Shown: positions 37,294-45,223 of the stretch, piece by piece
Numbering within the stretch: the stretch's first letter is position 1
Layout of the letters: each line of letters starts with the position of its first letter
Source: RBG-13-68-16 sp050018455
GTDB lineage: Bacteria; Acidobacteriota; Thermoanaerobaculia; Thermoanaerobaculales; Thermoanaerobaculaceae
DNA length: 64,000 nucleotides
Direction of reading: 5' to 3'
Assembly: GCA_050018455.1 (NCBI GenBank)
Contig: JBEKAA010000019.1
Coordinates: 77,525-141,524, forward strand
The notes under the pieces: generated by a model
Told to the model about the DNA's origin: nothing
Seen by the model: only the letters and a program-made list of their open reading frames with translations
Database searches by the model: none
Position numbers and translations under genes: made by a program

Positions 37294-38625
37294 ATGGCAC
37301 AGCTCAAGGGAAGACTTCTCGAGAAGATCCAGGAACACAGGCCGCGGACCGCCAAGCTCCTGAAGGAGCATGCCGACGTCAAGATCGGCGAGGTGACCAT
37401 AGGCCAGGCAATCGGCGGCGCTCGCGGTGTGCGAGGCCTGGTCACCGACATCTCCTACCTCGATCCGTTCGAGGGGATCCGCTTCCGCGGCAAGACGATC
37501 CCCGAGACGTTCGCGGCGCTTCCGAAGGTGCCGGGGTGCGACTACCCGTACGTCGAGGCGTTCTGGTGGTTTCTGTTGGCGGGCGAGATCCCGACGTTGG
37601 AGGAGACGCTCGGAGTCGTGAAAGAGTTCCAGGCCCGTCGCGACGTGCCGGCCTACGTCGGCAGCGTGCTGCGCGCGATGCCGGGCGACTCCCATCCGAT
37701 GGTGATGTTCTCGACGGCCATCCTCGCGATGGAGCGCGAGTCGGTGTTCGTCAAGCGCTACGGCACCGGCATGAAGAAGGACGAGTACTGGGACGCCACC
37801 TACGAGGACGCGACCTCGCTGCTCGCGAAGCTCCCGTCGATCGCGGCGATGATCTACAGGCTCAAGTACAAGAGCGACGCCCAGATCACCGCGGACCCGA
37901 AGCTCGACTTCGGCGGCAACTTCGCGCACCAGATGGGTCTCCCCAAGCCGTACGACGACGTCGCGCGGATGTACTTCATCCTGCACTCCGACCACGAGTC
38001 CGGCAACGTCTCGGCGCACACGACGCACCTCGTGGCTTCCGCGCTGTCGGACGGCTACTACGCGCTCTCGGCCGGCATCAACGGCCTGGCGGGCCCGCTC
38101 CACGGCCTCGCGAACCAGGAGGTGCTGCGCTGGATCATGAAGTTCCAGGAAAAGCTCGGCGGCGCCGAACCGACGGAGGAGAACGTCAAGAAGGCCTTGT
38201 GGGAGACGCTCAACGCCGGCCAGGTCATTCCCGGCTACGGCCACGCCGTGCTGCGCAAGACGGACCCGCGCTACGTCGCGCAGATGGAGTTCTGCCAGAA
38301 GCACCTGCCCGCCGACCCGCTGTTCAAGCTCGTCAACATGATCTACAAGGTGGCGCCGCCCGTGCTCACGGAGCATGGCAAGACGAAGAACCCGTGGCCG
38401 AACGTGGACGCGCAGTCGGGCGTGATCCAGTGGCACTACGGGCTCAAGGAGTGGGATTTCTACACGGTGCTGTTTGGGGTCGGACGCGCCATCGGGGTGC
38501 TCGCCAACATCACCTGGGACCGCGCCCTCGGCTACCCGATCGAGCGCCCGAAGTCCGTCACCACCAAGATGCTCGAGGACGTTGCGTCGAAGGCAATCAC
38601 GCACGACGAGCTCGGCAGCGACTGA
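37294..38625 (+). CDS. gltA: Citrate synthase, eukaryotic-type long form
   Basis: This enzyme condenses oxaloacetate and acetyl-CoA. The 443-aa protein resembles mitochondrial/type I citrate synthases in its N-terminus (RGLVTDISYLDPFEGIRFRG) and in SAGINGLAGPLHGLANQEVL, with GYGHAVLRKTDPRY holding the catalytic His and IGVLANITWDRALGYPIERP at the end, instead of the E. coli GltA pattern. The RBS GGGGGGAAG precedes the ATG. Such eukaryotic-type enzymes occur sporadically in several bacterial phyla. Confidence 0.95.
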   Translation: MAQLKGRLLEKIQEHRPRTAKLLKEHADVKIGEVTIGQAIGGARGVRGLVTDISYLDPFEGIRFRGKTIPETFAALPKVPGCDYPYVEAFWWFLLAGEIPTLEETLGVVKEFQARRDVPAYVGSVLRAMPGDSHPMVMFSTAILAMERESVFVKRYGTGMKKDEYWDATYEDATSLLAKLPSIAAMIYRLKYKSDAQITADPKLDFGGNFAHQMGLPKPYDDVARMYFILHSDHESGNVSAHTTHLVASALSDGYYALSAGINGLAGPLHGLANQEVLRWIMKFQEKLGGAEPTEENVKKALWETLNAGQVIPGYGHAVLRKTDPRYVAQMEFCQKHLPADPLFKLVNMIYKVAPPVLTEHGKTKNPWPNVDAQSGVIQWHYGLKEWDFYTVLFGVGRAIGVLANITWDRALGYPIERPKSVTTKMLEDVASKAITHDELGSD

Positions 38626-38674
38626 GAACAGAGGCCCGGGCCCCGGGATCCGGGGTCCGAACGACAAGATGGTG

Positions 38675-38762
38675 TTGTGGGCGGGGCTTGTCCCCGCCCT
38701 ATGTTCTGGGCAAAGATGCGCCTCCGTTGAACGTTCAAACGTTCGAACGTTCGAACGTTGGA
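38675..38762. repeat. REP palindrome followed by TTCGAACG tandem
   Basis: GGGCGGGGCTTGTCCCCGCC at about 38679-38698 is a singlet of the REP family abundant at 50-59 kb. It is followed by GTTGAACGTTCAAACG and TTCGAACGTTCGAACG words (38725-38762). The latter run into the iorB stop region, so the iorB C-terminus (FERSNV) may be repeat-encoded. Confidence 0.6.
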
Positions 38763-39352
38763 ACTGCCGCTCTCCCGGAGGCGAAGGCGACGCGGTTCAA
38801 TTCGAGGAACTTCTTCGGGACCCGTTGCGCCAGGCACTCCCACCACGTCTCCTCGGGAAGCGGGAGCAGGCGCGACACCGCCCCGAGGAGGACGACGTTG
38901 GCAGCCTTCACCGTGCCGGCCTCCAATGCGAGCCTCTCGCCCGGGACCAGCACGACCGTCGCGTCGAGGTTCGCGAATACCCGTTGCAGATGCTCGTCGC
39001 CGGGGTACGCCGCGGCGCCGGAGGACACGGTGACGGGCACGATCGCCTGGTCGTTGACCACCGCGGTGCCGCCGCGGCGGAGGAACTCGGCAAACCGCAG
39101 CGCCTCCATTTTCTCGAACGAAAGCAGGACGTCGGCTTCCCCAATGCCGACCAGGGGCGAATAGACCCTCTCCTTGTTCCAGCGCACGTGCGACGCGACG
39201 CTGCCGCCGCGCTGCGCCATGCCGTGGACCTCGGACTTCTTGACGTCGTAACCCGCCGCGAGTCCGACCTCGGCAAGGATGTTGCTGGCGAGCAGTGTGC
39301 CCTGACCGCCCACACCGACCAGCACGAAGCTGAAAGACTTGCGGTCGCTCAT
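38735..39352 (-). CDS. iorB: Indolepyruvate:ferredoxin oxidoreductase beta subunit
   Basis: This 205-aa gamma-type subunit belongs to a 2-oxoacid:acceptor oxidoreductase. VLVGVGGQGTLLASNILAEV (about 11-30) is the conserved glycine-rich opening and EVHGMAQRGGSVASHVRW is the second family motif. With IorA it oxidises aryl-pyruvates from aromatic amino acid degradation to aryl-acetyl-CoA, reducing ferredoxin. It follows iorA with a 3-bp gap. Its last residues (VPTFERSNV) are encoded by a GTTCGAACG-type repeat. Confidence 0.93.
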   Translation of the reverse strand: MSDRKSFSFVLVGVGGQGTLLASNILAEVGLAAGYDVKKSEVHGMAQRGGSVASHVRWNKERVYSPLVGIGEADVLLSFEKMEALRFAEFLRRGGTAVVNDQAIVPVTVSSGAAAYPGDEHLQRVFANLDATVVLVPGERLALEAGTVKAANVVLLGAVSRLLPLPEETWWECLAQRVPKKFLELNRVAFASGRAAVPTFERSNV

Positions 39353-39355
39353 CGG

Positions 39356-41197
39356 TCAGTTCCCTTCCGAGATCGGGGTCGAGCAGCTCGCCGGCTGGTG
39401 CTCGTGGGCTTCGCGGACCTGGTCGCGCGTGAGGATCGCGTCGTGGGGGCAGAGCTGTGCGCACACCTCGCAACCGGTGCAAAGGTCGCCGTCGATCAAT
39501 GCCAGCGGCTTGCCGGACTTCGCGTCCACCTCGTCGCCCTTGAGGATGGCCGGGCAGCCGATGCGGAAGCAGATGCCGCACCCCGTGCACTTCTCCTCGA
39601 CCAGCTCGAGCGGTACCCAGCGCTTGCGGATCTCCGGCAGGAGCGCGCACTCGCGTCGCGCCACCAGGACCGCAGGCTCGTTGTGCGCCATCAGCTCCTT
39701 GTACGCCTTCTCGAGGCCGTCCACATCGTAGGCGTCCACGGTCGCGACGTGGTGGATGCCGAGGGCGCGCACGAGGGGCTCGATCTCGATCACCTGAGTG
39801 GATTCCTGCTGGAGCGTGTGGCCGGTGCCGGGGTTCTGCTGGTGGCCGGTCATCGCGGTGATGCGGTTGTCCAGGATGATCGTGAGAACGTTCGCCTTGT
39901 TGTACGCGACGTTGGCCAGGGCGGGCAGGCCCGTGTGGTAGAAGGTCGAGTCGCCGATCACGGCGACCATGCGTTCGCCGATGCCGGCCTTCGCCGCGCC
40001 GTGCGCGACGCCGATGCCGGCGCCCATGCAGCCGCAGGAGTGGATCGCCGACAGCGGCGGGAGCAGGCCAAGGGTGTAGCAGCCGATGTCCCCGGTCACC
40101 GCGACCTTCTTCTTCGACAGGAGCTGAAAGACGCCTCGGTGCGGACACCCCGCACACAGCACCGGCGGACGCGCCGGCAGCTCTGGCAGGTCGAGCGTCA
40201 CGGCGGTCACGGGCGCCTTGTCGACCGGCAGGCCGGCGGCGCTCGCCGCGCTGCGGACCACTGTGGGGTCGAACTCTCCGCACAGCGGGAAGATCGACTT
40301 GCCCTCGCAGGCGATGCCGAGAAGGCGGATCTGCTCCTCAAGGACCGGGTCGAGCTCCTCCATCACGATCAGGCGCTTCACGCCGGCGGCGAAGGTGCGA
40401 ATGAGCTGCTCCGGAACCGGGTTCACGATCCCGAGCTTGAGCACCGACGCATTGGGCAGCACCTCGCGGGCATACTGGTACGCGATCCCGGCGGTCACGA
40501 CGCCGACGCTCCGGTCGCGCCACTCGATCCTGTTGATCGGGGCCTTCTCGGCCCACGCCGCGATATCCCGCAGCCGCTGCTCGACCATGGGGTGGCGCTT
40601 GCGGGCGTTGGCCGGGATCATCACGTACTTGGCCGGGTCGCGCGGGAACTTGTCGCGCTTCGGGGCCACGTCCTTGCGCTCGCAGAGCTCCACCGGCGTG
40701 GAGGAGTGGTTGGTTCTGGTCGTGGTCCGGAGCAGCACGGGGGTGTCGAACCTCTCAGACAGGTCGAACGCGGCGATCGTGAAGTCCTTGCACTCCTGCG
40801 AGTCCGAGGGCTCCAGGCACGGCACGCGCGTGAACTGGGCGAACCTCCGGTTGTCCTGCTCATTCTGGGAGGAGTGCATCGCCGGGTCGTCGGCCGAGAC
40901 GACCACGAGCCCGGCCTCCGCGCCCGTGAACGAGGCGTAGAAGAAGGAGTCGGCCGCAACGTTGAGCCCGACGTGCTTCATGCAAGCGATGGCGCGCCGG
41001 CCGGCGTACGCCGCCCCCACCGCGACGTCGACCGCGACCTTCTCGTTGGTGGACCACTCGCAGTAGACGTGGGGGAAGCGCGAGAGTTCCTCGATGATCT
41101 CGGTGGACGGTGTGCCGGGGTAGGCGGCGGCGACGTGCGCACCAGCCTCCCAGGCCCCGCGGGCAATCGCTTCGTTCCCGGACAGGACTCGCTTCAT
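39356..41197 (-). CDS. iorA: Indolepyruvate:ferredoxin oxidoreductase alpha subunit
   Basis: This 613-aa ThPP-dependent subunit has GNEAIARGAWEAGAHVAAAY and PGTPSTEIIEEL in the pyrimidine domain, the ThPP-binding region GDIGCYTLGLLPPL followed by VIGDSTFYHTGLPALANVAY, and a C-terminal 8Fe ferredoxin domain with two Cys clusters (CTGCGICFRIGCPAI and CTGCEVCAQLCPHDAI). An AGGAGGAGC RBS precedes the ATG. It forms an operon with iorB. Confidence 0.96.
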   Translation of the reverse strand: MKRVLSGNEAIARGAWEAGAHVAAAYPGTPSTEIIEELSRFPHVYCEWSTNEKVAVDVAVGAAYAGRRAIACMKHVGLNVAADSFFYASFTGAEAGLVVVSADDPAMHSSQNEQDNRRFAQFTRVPCLEPSDSQECKDFTIAAFDLSERFDTPVLLRTTTRTNHSSTPVELCERKDVAPKRDKFPRDPAKYVMIPANARKRHPMVEQRLRDIAAWAEKAPINRIEWRDRSVGVVTAGIAYQYAREVLPNASVLKLGIVNPVPEQLIRTFAAGVKRLIVMEELDPVLEEQIRLLGIACEGKSIFPLCGEFDPTVVRSAASAAGLPVDKAPVTAVTLDLPELPARPPVLCAGCPHRGVFQLLSKKKVAVTGDIGCYTLGLLPPLSAIHSCGCMGAGIGVAHGAAKAGIGERMVAVIGDSTFYHTGLPALANVAYNKANVLTIILDNRITAMTGHQQNPGTGHTLQQESTQVIEIEPLVRALGIHHVATVDAYDVDGLEKAYKELMAHNEPAVLVARRECALLPEIRKRWVPLELVEEKCTGCGICFRIGCPAILKGDEVDAKSGKPLALIDGDLCTGCEVCAQLCPHDAILTRDQVREAHEHQPASCSTPISEGN

Positions 41198-41577
41198 GAT
41201 CGCTCCTCCTCGGGGTCCGGGCCGGGTCGTCGGCCCGGCCGACCGGCCGGCGCCCCGATTGTACCCGGCGCAGCCGGGCGCGGCACGATCTCAGGTCGGA
41301 GGCCTGGGCAGTCGGCGATGGCACGCATGTTCGCTAGAGAGAAAAACCCCCCGGCGGGGCAGTGGGAACCGAGTGTCGGATGGCTTGGGGGGGAGATCCA
41401 ACGGCGGTACCCTGCGGGGCGCCCCACCGGGGAAGGTGCTTTTTCAAGGTCATCGGCTGGTCTTCACGCCTGGTGCCGATTTGCAACGTGAAGGCCTTCA
41501 CAAGTGCAACCTAGCACCGAACGTTCGGCAATGCAAGTGCGGGCGACACAACCCGCCGGGGCACGGCGCAGCTTGCC
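41198..41577. other. Long divergent intergenic region, iorA to ribH
   Basis: This gap of about 380 bp upstream of the ribH promoter has no convincing gene. It holds a GC hairpin (GGGCCGGGTCGTCGGCCCGG near 41218) and AAAAACCCCCCGGCGGGG near 41341, which could terminate a transcript. I looked for an FMN riboswitch because ribH follows, but the conserved core was not recognisable. Confidence 0.4.
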
Positions 41578-41606
41578 TTGTCCGGCACCTGAGGGCGGCA
41601 TACAAT
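41578..41606 (+). promoter_or_regulatory. Promoter of ribH-nusB operon
   Basis: TTGTCC (41578-41583) is separated by exactly 17 bases from TACAAT (41601-41606), a near-consensus -10, 18 bases before the ribH ATG. Confidence 0.6.
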
Positions 41607-41624
41607 GCACGAAAGGAGAAGGGC

Positions 41625-42095
41625 ATGCCACGCACCTACGAAGGAATGCTCGACGCCAGAGGGTTCCGGTTCGGTCTCGTGGTGAGCCGGTTCAACGACC
41701 TGCTCACCGGCCGTCTGGTGGAGGGCGCGCTCGACTGCCTGGGCCGGCACGGCGCACTCGACGACGACATCACCGTGGTCAAGGTGCCGGGCTCCTGGGA
41801 GATCCCTCTGGTCGCCGAGCGGCTGGCGGGCTCCGGCAAGGTGGACGCCGTGATCGGCCTGGGCGTGCTGATCCGCGGCGCCACGCCGCACTTCGACTAC
41901 ATCGCCGCCGAGACTGCCAAGGGGCTCGCCCAGGTCGGCCTTTCGAAGGGTATCCCGGTGTCGTTCGGGGTGCTCACCTGCGACACGATCGAGCAGGCGC
42001 TCGAGCGCTCGGGCTCCAAGGCCGGCAACAAGGGGTGGCAGGCCGCGCAGGCGGCGATCGAGATGGTGCAGCTCTACCGCACCCTCGGGGACTGA
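41625..42095 (+). CDS. ribH: 6,7-dimethyl-8-ribityllumazine synthase
   Basis: RibH makes the lumazine precursor of riboflavin. The 156-aa length is standard. Motifs are VVSRFNDLLTGRLVEGAL, VPGSWEIPLVAERLA, the loop IGLGVLIRGATPHFDYIAAE and VSFGVLTCDTIEQALERSG with GNKGWQAA. The ATG follows GAAAGGAGAAGGGC. It is followed after 3 bp by nusB, the classic ribH-nusB order. Confidence 0.97.
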   Translation: MPRTYEGMLDARGFRFGLVVSRFNDLLTGRLVEGALDCLGRHGALDDDITVVKVPGSWEIPLVAERLAGSGKVDAVIGLGVLIRGATPHFDYIAAETAKGLAQVGLSKGIPVSFGVLTCDTIEQALERSGSKAGNKGWQAAQAAIEMVQLYRTLGD

Positions 42096-42098
42096 CGA

Positions 42099-42518
42099 AT
42101 GGGCGTTCGGCGCCGCGGGCGCGAGCTCGCGCTCCAGATGCTCTATCAGCACGAGCTCGCCGGAGCCGACGTGGACACCATTGTGGTTTCGTTCGACGAG
42201 CTCCTGCAGGCCCCGGAAGCTGTCCGGGAATTCGCGATCAGCCTCGCCCGGGGGGTCATCTCTAGGCTTGCGGAACTCGACGCCCACCTCGTGGACCAGG
42301 CCGACAACTGGCGGCTCGAGCGCATGGCGGCGGTGGACCGCAACATCCTCAGGCTCGCGATCTACGAGCTGATCTTCGCGGGGGACACGCCTCCCGTCGT
42401 GGTCATCGACGAGGCCGTGGAGATCGCGAAGCGGTTCGGCAGCGAACGTTCGAGCCAGTTTGTCAACGGCGTCCTCGACGGTTTCCTGCACCGCGGCAAG
42501 GCCGCCGGAGAGCGCTGA
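42099..42518 (+). CDS. nusB: Transcription antitermination factor NusB
   Basis: This 139-aa all-helical RNA-binding protein is part of the rRNA antitermination complex with NusE. It begins with RRRGRELALQMLYQHELAG (Arg-rich RNA-binding N-terminus) and has MAAVDRNILRLAIYEL, VVIDEAVEIAKRFGSERSSQ and FVNGVLDGF, all typical. Its TGA overlaps the next ATG by one base. Confidence 0.95.
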   Translation: MGVRRRGRELALQMLYQHELAGADVDTIVVSFDELLQAPEAVREFAISLARGVISRLAELDAHLVDQADNWRLERMAAVDRNILRLAIYELIFAGDTPPVVVIDEAVEIAKRFGSERSSQFVNGVLDGFLHRGKAAGER

Positions 42519-43501
42519 TGCGCTGCGTTGTAGCCCTCGTCGCGTTGAGCTTGCTCGGCGCCGTTGAGGCGGGTGCGGACGAGGCTGCCATCGTGATGCC
42601 GACGGCCCTTGCCGCGAGGGTCGAGACCGGCGGCGGAGCGGCGGTGGCGATCGGGCTGGAGAGCCTGCCGGACGGTACCCTCGTCACGCTCAGCCAGACG
42701 GTCAGGGCGCTGTGCGGGGAGCCTCCGTATCCGCTCGTCGGCCTCGACGGGTGTGAGGACCCCGGCGCCCTCGACGTGCCCTCGGGGTTCGCCGTGCCCG
42801 CAGAGCTGGCCGCCATGGTGGATCGCGTCCCCGGGGCGGTCGCAGTCGTGGAGCAAGTCGTCGACTTCGTGACGCAACGGGTGCGGCTGGACGAGAACGA
42901 CGATGGCCCGCAGGACGGCGCCACGGTACTGAAGCGCGGAAGCGGACGCTGCTCCGGGCGCGCGAACCTCGCGATCGGTCTGATGCGCCGGCTCGGGATC
43001 CCGGCGCGCGCCGTCCACGGCCTCCTCCTCGGGGACGACGGGCCTCGCTGGCATCGCTGGGGCGAGGCGTGGCTCGGAGCTCTGGGCTGGGTGCCCTTCG
43101 ATCCCGGAGCCTCGGTCGGGATCGTGGGCGTGCGGTACCTGCCTCTGCGCGGTTCGGGCGAGGGGTCGTCCCTGGCCGGGGTGCGCGTCGCGCGGCTCGA
43201 CGAGCGGGGTTACCTCGGCGTGCCGGTCCGGAACGGCCTGCGGGTGCTTCCGTTGCACGGGGTGACGCTACGCTGTGTCGCTCCGGCGGGGCAGGCGACC
43301 CTCACGGCGCTGCTGCTGGGCCCGGACGGCTCCCGGTGGGTGCGTCGGGGTCAGGGAGAGGTCGTCTTCGACGGGATGCTCCCGGGCCGCTACCGGATCG
43401 TTTGGGGGCGGAGCGGTCCGCCGGGCATCCTCGATCTCGTGCTCGGCTCGGCTTCCGATGTTCTGGTCGAGCTCGGGGCTCGCGGGGAGGCTGGATCATG
43501 A
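42518..43501 (+). CDS. Exported transglutaminase-like protein
   Basis: This 327-aa protein has a signal peptide (LVALSLLGAVEAGADEA). The core GSGRCSGRANLAIGLMRRLG (about 142-161) carries the transglutaminase-like Cys region, with the His in HRWGEAWLGALGW and Asp in FDPGASVGI, matching the Cys-His-Asp order. A C-terminal beta domain follows. Bacterial members are usually papain-like proteases or amidases. It is overlapped with nusB upstream and the DUF4388 gene downstream. Confidence 0.82.
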   Translation: MRCVVALVALSLLGAVEAGADEAAIVMPTALAARVETGGGAAVAIGLESLPDGTLVTLSQTVRALCGEPPYPLVGLDGCEDPGALDVPSGFAVPAELAAMVDRVPGAVAVVEQVVDFVTQRVRLDENDDGPQDGATVLKRGSGRCSGRANLAIGLMRRLGIPARAVHGLLLGDDGPRWHRWGEAWLGALGWVPFDPGASVGIVGVRYLPLRGSGEGSSLAGVRVARLDERGYLGVPVRNGLRVLPLHGVTLRCVAPAGQATLTALLLGPDGSRWVRRGQGEVVFDGMLPGRYRIVWGRSGPPGILDLVLGSASDVLVELGARGEAGS

Positions 43502-44739
43502 AGACCATTCTCGGGCGGCTTTCGGAGCTGGGGCTGCGGGAGATCAGCAAGCTCCTGACTGCCGCGGGCGCAGAAGGAATGCTCGACGTCGATGGTCCGG
43601 CCGGCCGGGCACAAGTGGCCTTCCGTCGCGGCCACCTGGCCGGTGAGGTGTCGTGGGCGCTGACTGCGGCGTACTCGACCCGCAACGGCACCTACTGCTT
43701 CCGCCCAGGGGCCGCGAGCGACGCGATGGAGTGGCTGCCCCAGGAGGAGTTCTTCGCCCGCCTCGACGCGCAGGCCAAGGCCGCGAAGGAACACGCGGAG
43801 ACGGCCGGCGCGGGCACCGAATCCGCCGACCCCCTGGCCGAGCTTCGCGACTCGCTCGCCGAGATCCCGATCCCCGGCGGGTCGGTACGGGTCGCGATCG
43901 CGGCGGCCGATCCTCGTCCGTACCGCACGTTGATCCCCGAGTGGCACCAGCGGGGGTGGGAAGTGACGCTGGGCGACACGCCGCGGTGGCCGGATCCGCC
44001 GGCGCCGAGTCTCGTCATCGTTCACCTGCCGACCACCGCGACCCTCGCGGGTCAGGACGAGATCTGGCTCGGACTCGTCAAGCACGCCGCAGCCCAGCAC
44101 CCGCCCGTTCCCGTGGTGTGGGTCGGGGCGATGGCCGATCCGTGGCTGCGGCACCAGGCGGTGATCTCCGGGGTGGACTTCATGATGCCCGCGCCGATCG
44201 GGGAGGCTGGGGAGACCGCCCGCTGGTTCCGCGAGGACCTTACGGTGCTCGCTGATCGGCTCCTGAGCCGTCGCGGCGCGGCTGCCGAGGGCGACGCCGA
44301 GGCGTTCCGGGACTTCTTCCTCGCGCTGCACGTGGACGCCGACCCCGCGGAGGTGCGCGCCTCGCTGCTCCGCTTCGCCGGCACGTTCTTCGCCCGAGGC
44401 GTGCTGTTCGAGATCCGGGACACCGTCTTCGAATCCGTTGGGGGTTACGGGTTCCCACTCGCCAGCCCGGCCCCCGTGTCGAGGGGGCTGGCGCCGCTCG
44501 AGGACGTCGTGGTCGAGCGCAAAGCGGTCCGCCTCGACGCATACCCGGAAGAGGGGACCGCAGCAGTCGCAAAGGCGCTGGGAGCCCACGGCGGGCTCGA
44601 CCGCGCCGAGGCGTTTCCCGTTCTGACGGCGGGCGAGTGCCAGGCGATATTCGTCGGCGACCGGCCGATCGTCGAGGTCGGGGGGACGGAGGTTTTGGCC
44701 GGCGTCCTCGCCCGAAGCGGCTCCCACCTCGGCTTGTAG
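43498..44739 (+). CDS. DUF4388-type (PATAN-like) protein
   Basis: This 413-aa cytoplasmic protein starts with a DUF4388/PATAN-like domain (LSELGLREISKLLTAAGAEG, then GMLDVDGPAGRAQVAFRRGH and a following EVSW). The middle is receiver-like (VRVAIAAADPRPYRTLIPEW, then PSLVIVHLP) but lacks an obvious phospho-acceptor Asp. The C-terminus is unassigned. The ATG overlaps the transglutaminase stop. Related proteins are common in gliding or twitching bacteria. A regulatory role is inference. Confidence 0.7.
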   Translation: MKTILGRLSELGLREISKLLTAAGAEGMLDVDGPAGRAQVAFRRGHLAGEVSWALTAAYSTRNGTYCFRPGAASDAMEWLPQEEFFARLDAQAKAAKEHAETAGAGTESADPLAELRDSLAEIPIPGGSVRVAIAAADPRPYRTLIPEWHQRGWEVTLGDTPRWPDPPAPSLVIVHLPTTATLAGQDEIWLGLVKHAAAQHPPVPVVWVGAMADPWLRHQAVISGVDFMMPAPIGEAGETARWFREDLTVLADRLLSRRGAAAEGDAEAFRDFFLALHVDADPAEVRASLLRFAGTFFARGVLFEIRDTVFESVGGYGFPLASPAPVSRGLAPLEDVVVERKAVRLDAYPEEGTAAVAKALGAHGGLDRAEAFPVLTAGECQAIFVGDRPIVEVGGTEVLAGVLARSGSHLGL

Positions 44740-44745
44740 GGGCGC

Positions 44746-44875
44746 CGCCGATAGCGGACCATCTGCTGCGTTGCACTCGGCGGATCGCATGCTCACGTAG
44801 CCTCCGGCTACGCTCCGCTGCTCCCGCCTCGCGCGCCTTGCGGCTGGCCCAATCTCGCCGGCGCGGCTGCACGCC
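44746..44875. repeat. Two-copy 3'-end element, copy 1
   Basis: This element starts 7 bp after the DUF4388 stop. The first 26 bases are identical to the copy at 48311. It contains the hairpin CGTAGCC-TCC-GGCTACG, outer arms GATAGCGGACCATCTGC and GCGGCTGGCCCAATCTCGCC that pair imperfectly, and GCTCCGCTGCTC words. In the other copy the hairpin bases differ in a compensating way. Confidence 0.7.
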
Positions 44876-44927
44876 GTGGTTCCCGCGCCCTGCCTTCGCC
44901 GGTTCGCACGTTTGACTACAGCAGAGG

Positions 44928-45160
44928 AGCAGGGGGGCAGAGGGGCAGAGGAGCCAGGGCTTGAAGGCTCAGCGGGCAGTGGAGAGTTCAGAGTCAAGAG
45001 TTGAGAGTGAAGAGTTGTGAAAGAGCAGTTGCGGGTTGCCGACCATTCCCGTCGGCGGCAAATTCCAAGCAGGCAGACCACTGTCTCGTCTTTCAACTCT
45101 TCACTCTTCACTCTGAACTGTTTCTAGCTCCTCTGCTCCTCCGCTCCTCCGCGCCTTTCC
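44928..45160. repeat. Nested inverted repeat, GAGCAGAGG outer and GAGTTCAGAGTC inner shells
   Basis: GCAGAGGAGCAGGGGGGCAG words (44928-44958) lead into GAGAGTTCAGAGTCAAGAG words (44979-45018). The complements CAACTCTTCACTCTTCACTC (45090-45119) and CTCCTCTGCTCCTCCGCTCC (45128-45150) follow. It occupies most of the 44740-45223 gap, which shows no gene. A leuS -10-like TACAAT lies just beyond it at 45200-45205. Confidence 0.7.
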
Positions 45161-45223
45161 TTCCCGGTGCCCTGAGCCCTTCGCCAGGTGTCTCTACGCT
45201 ACAATCCCGCGCGGAGGCAACAG

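Noticed and set aside
38474..41491. 1005-codon plus-strand frame opposite iorAB
   Set aside because: IorA and IorB are certain on the minus strand. The plus product has no recognisable motif and the typical Arg/Gly/Asp-rich composition of antisense frames.
41340..41577. FMN riboswitch upstream of ribH
   Set aside because: An ACGGCGGTA-like piece is present near 41401, but the other conserved core segments could not be found.
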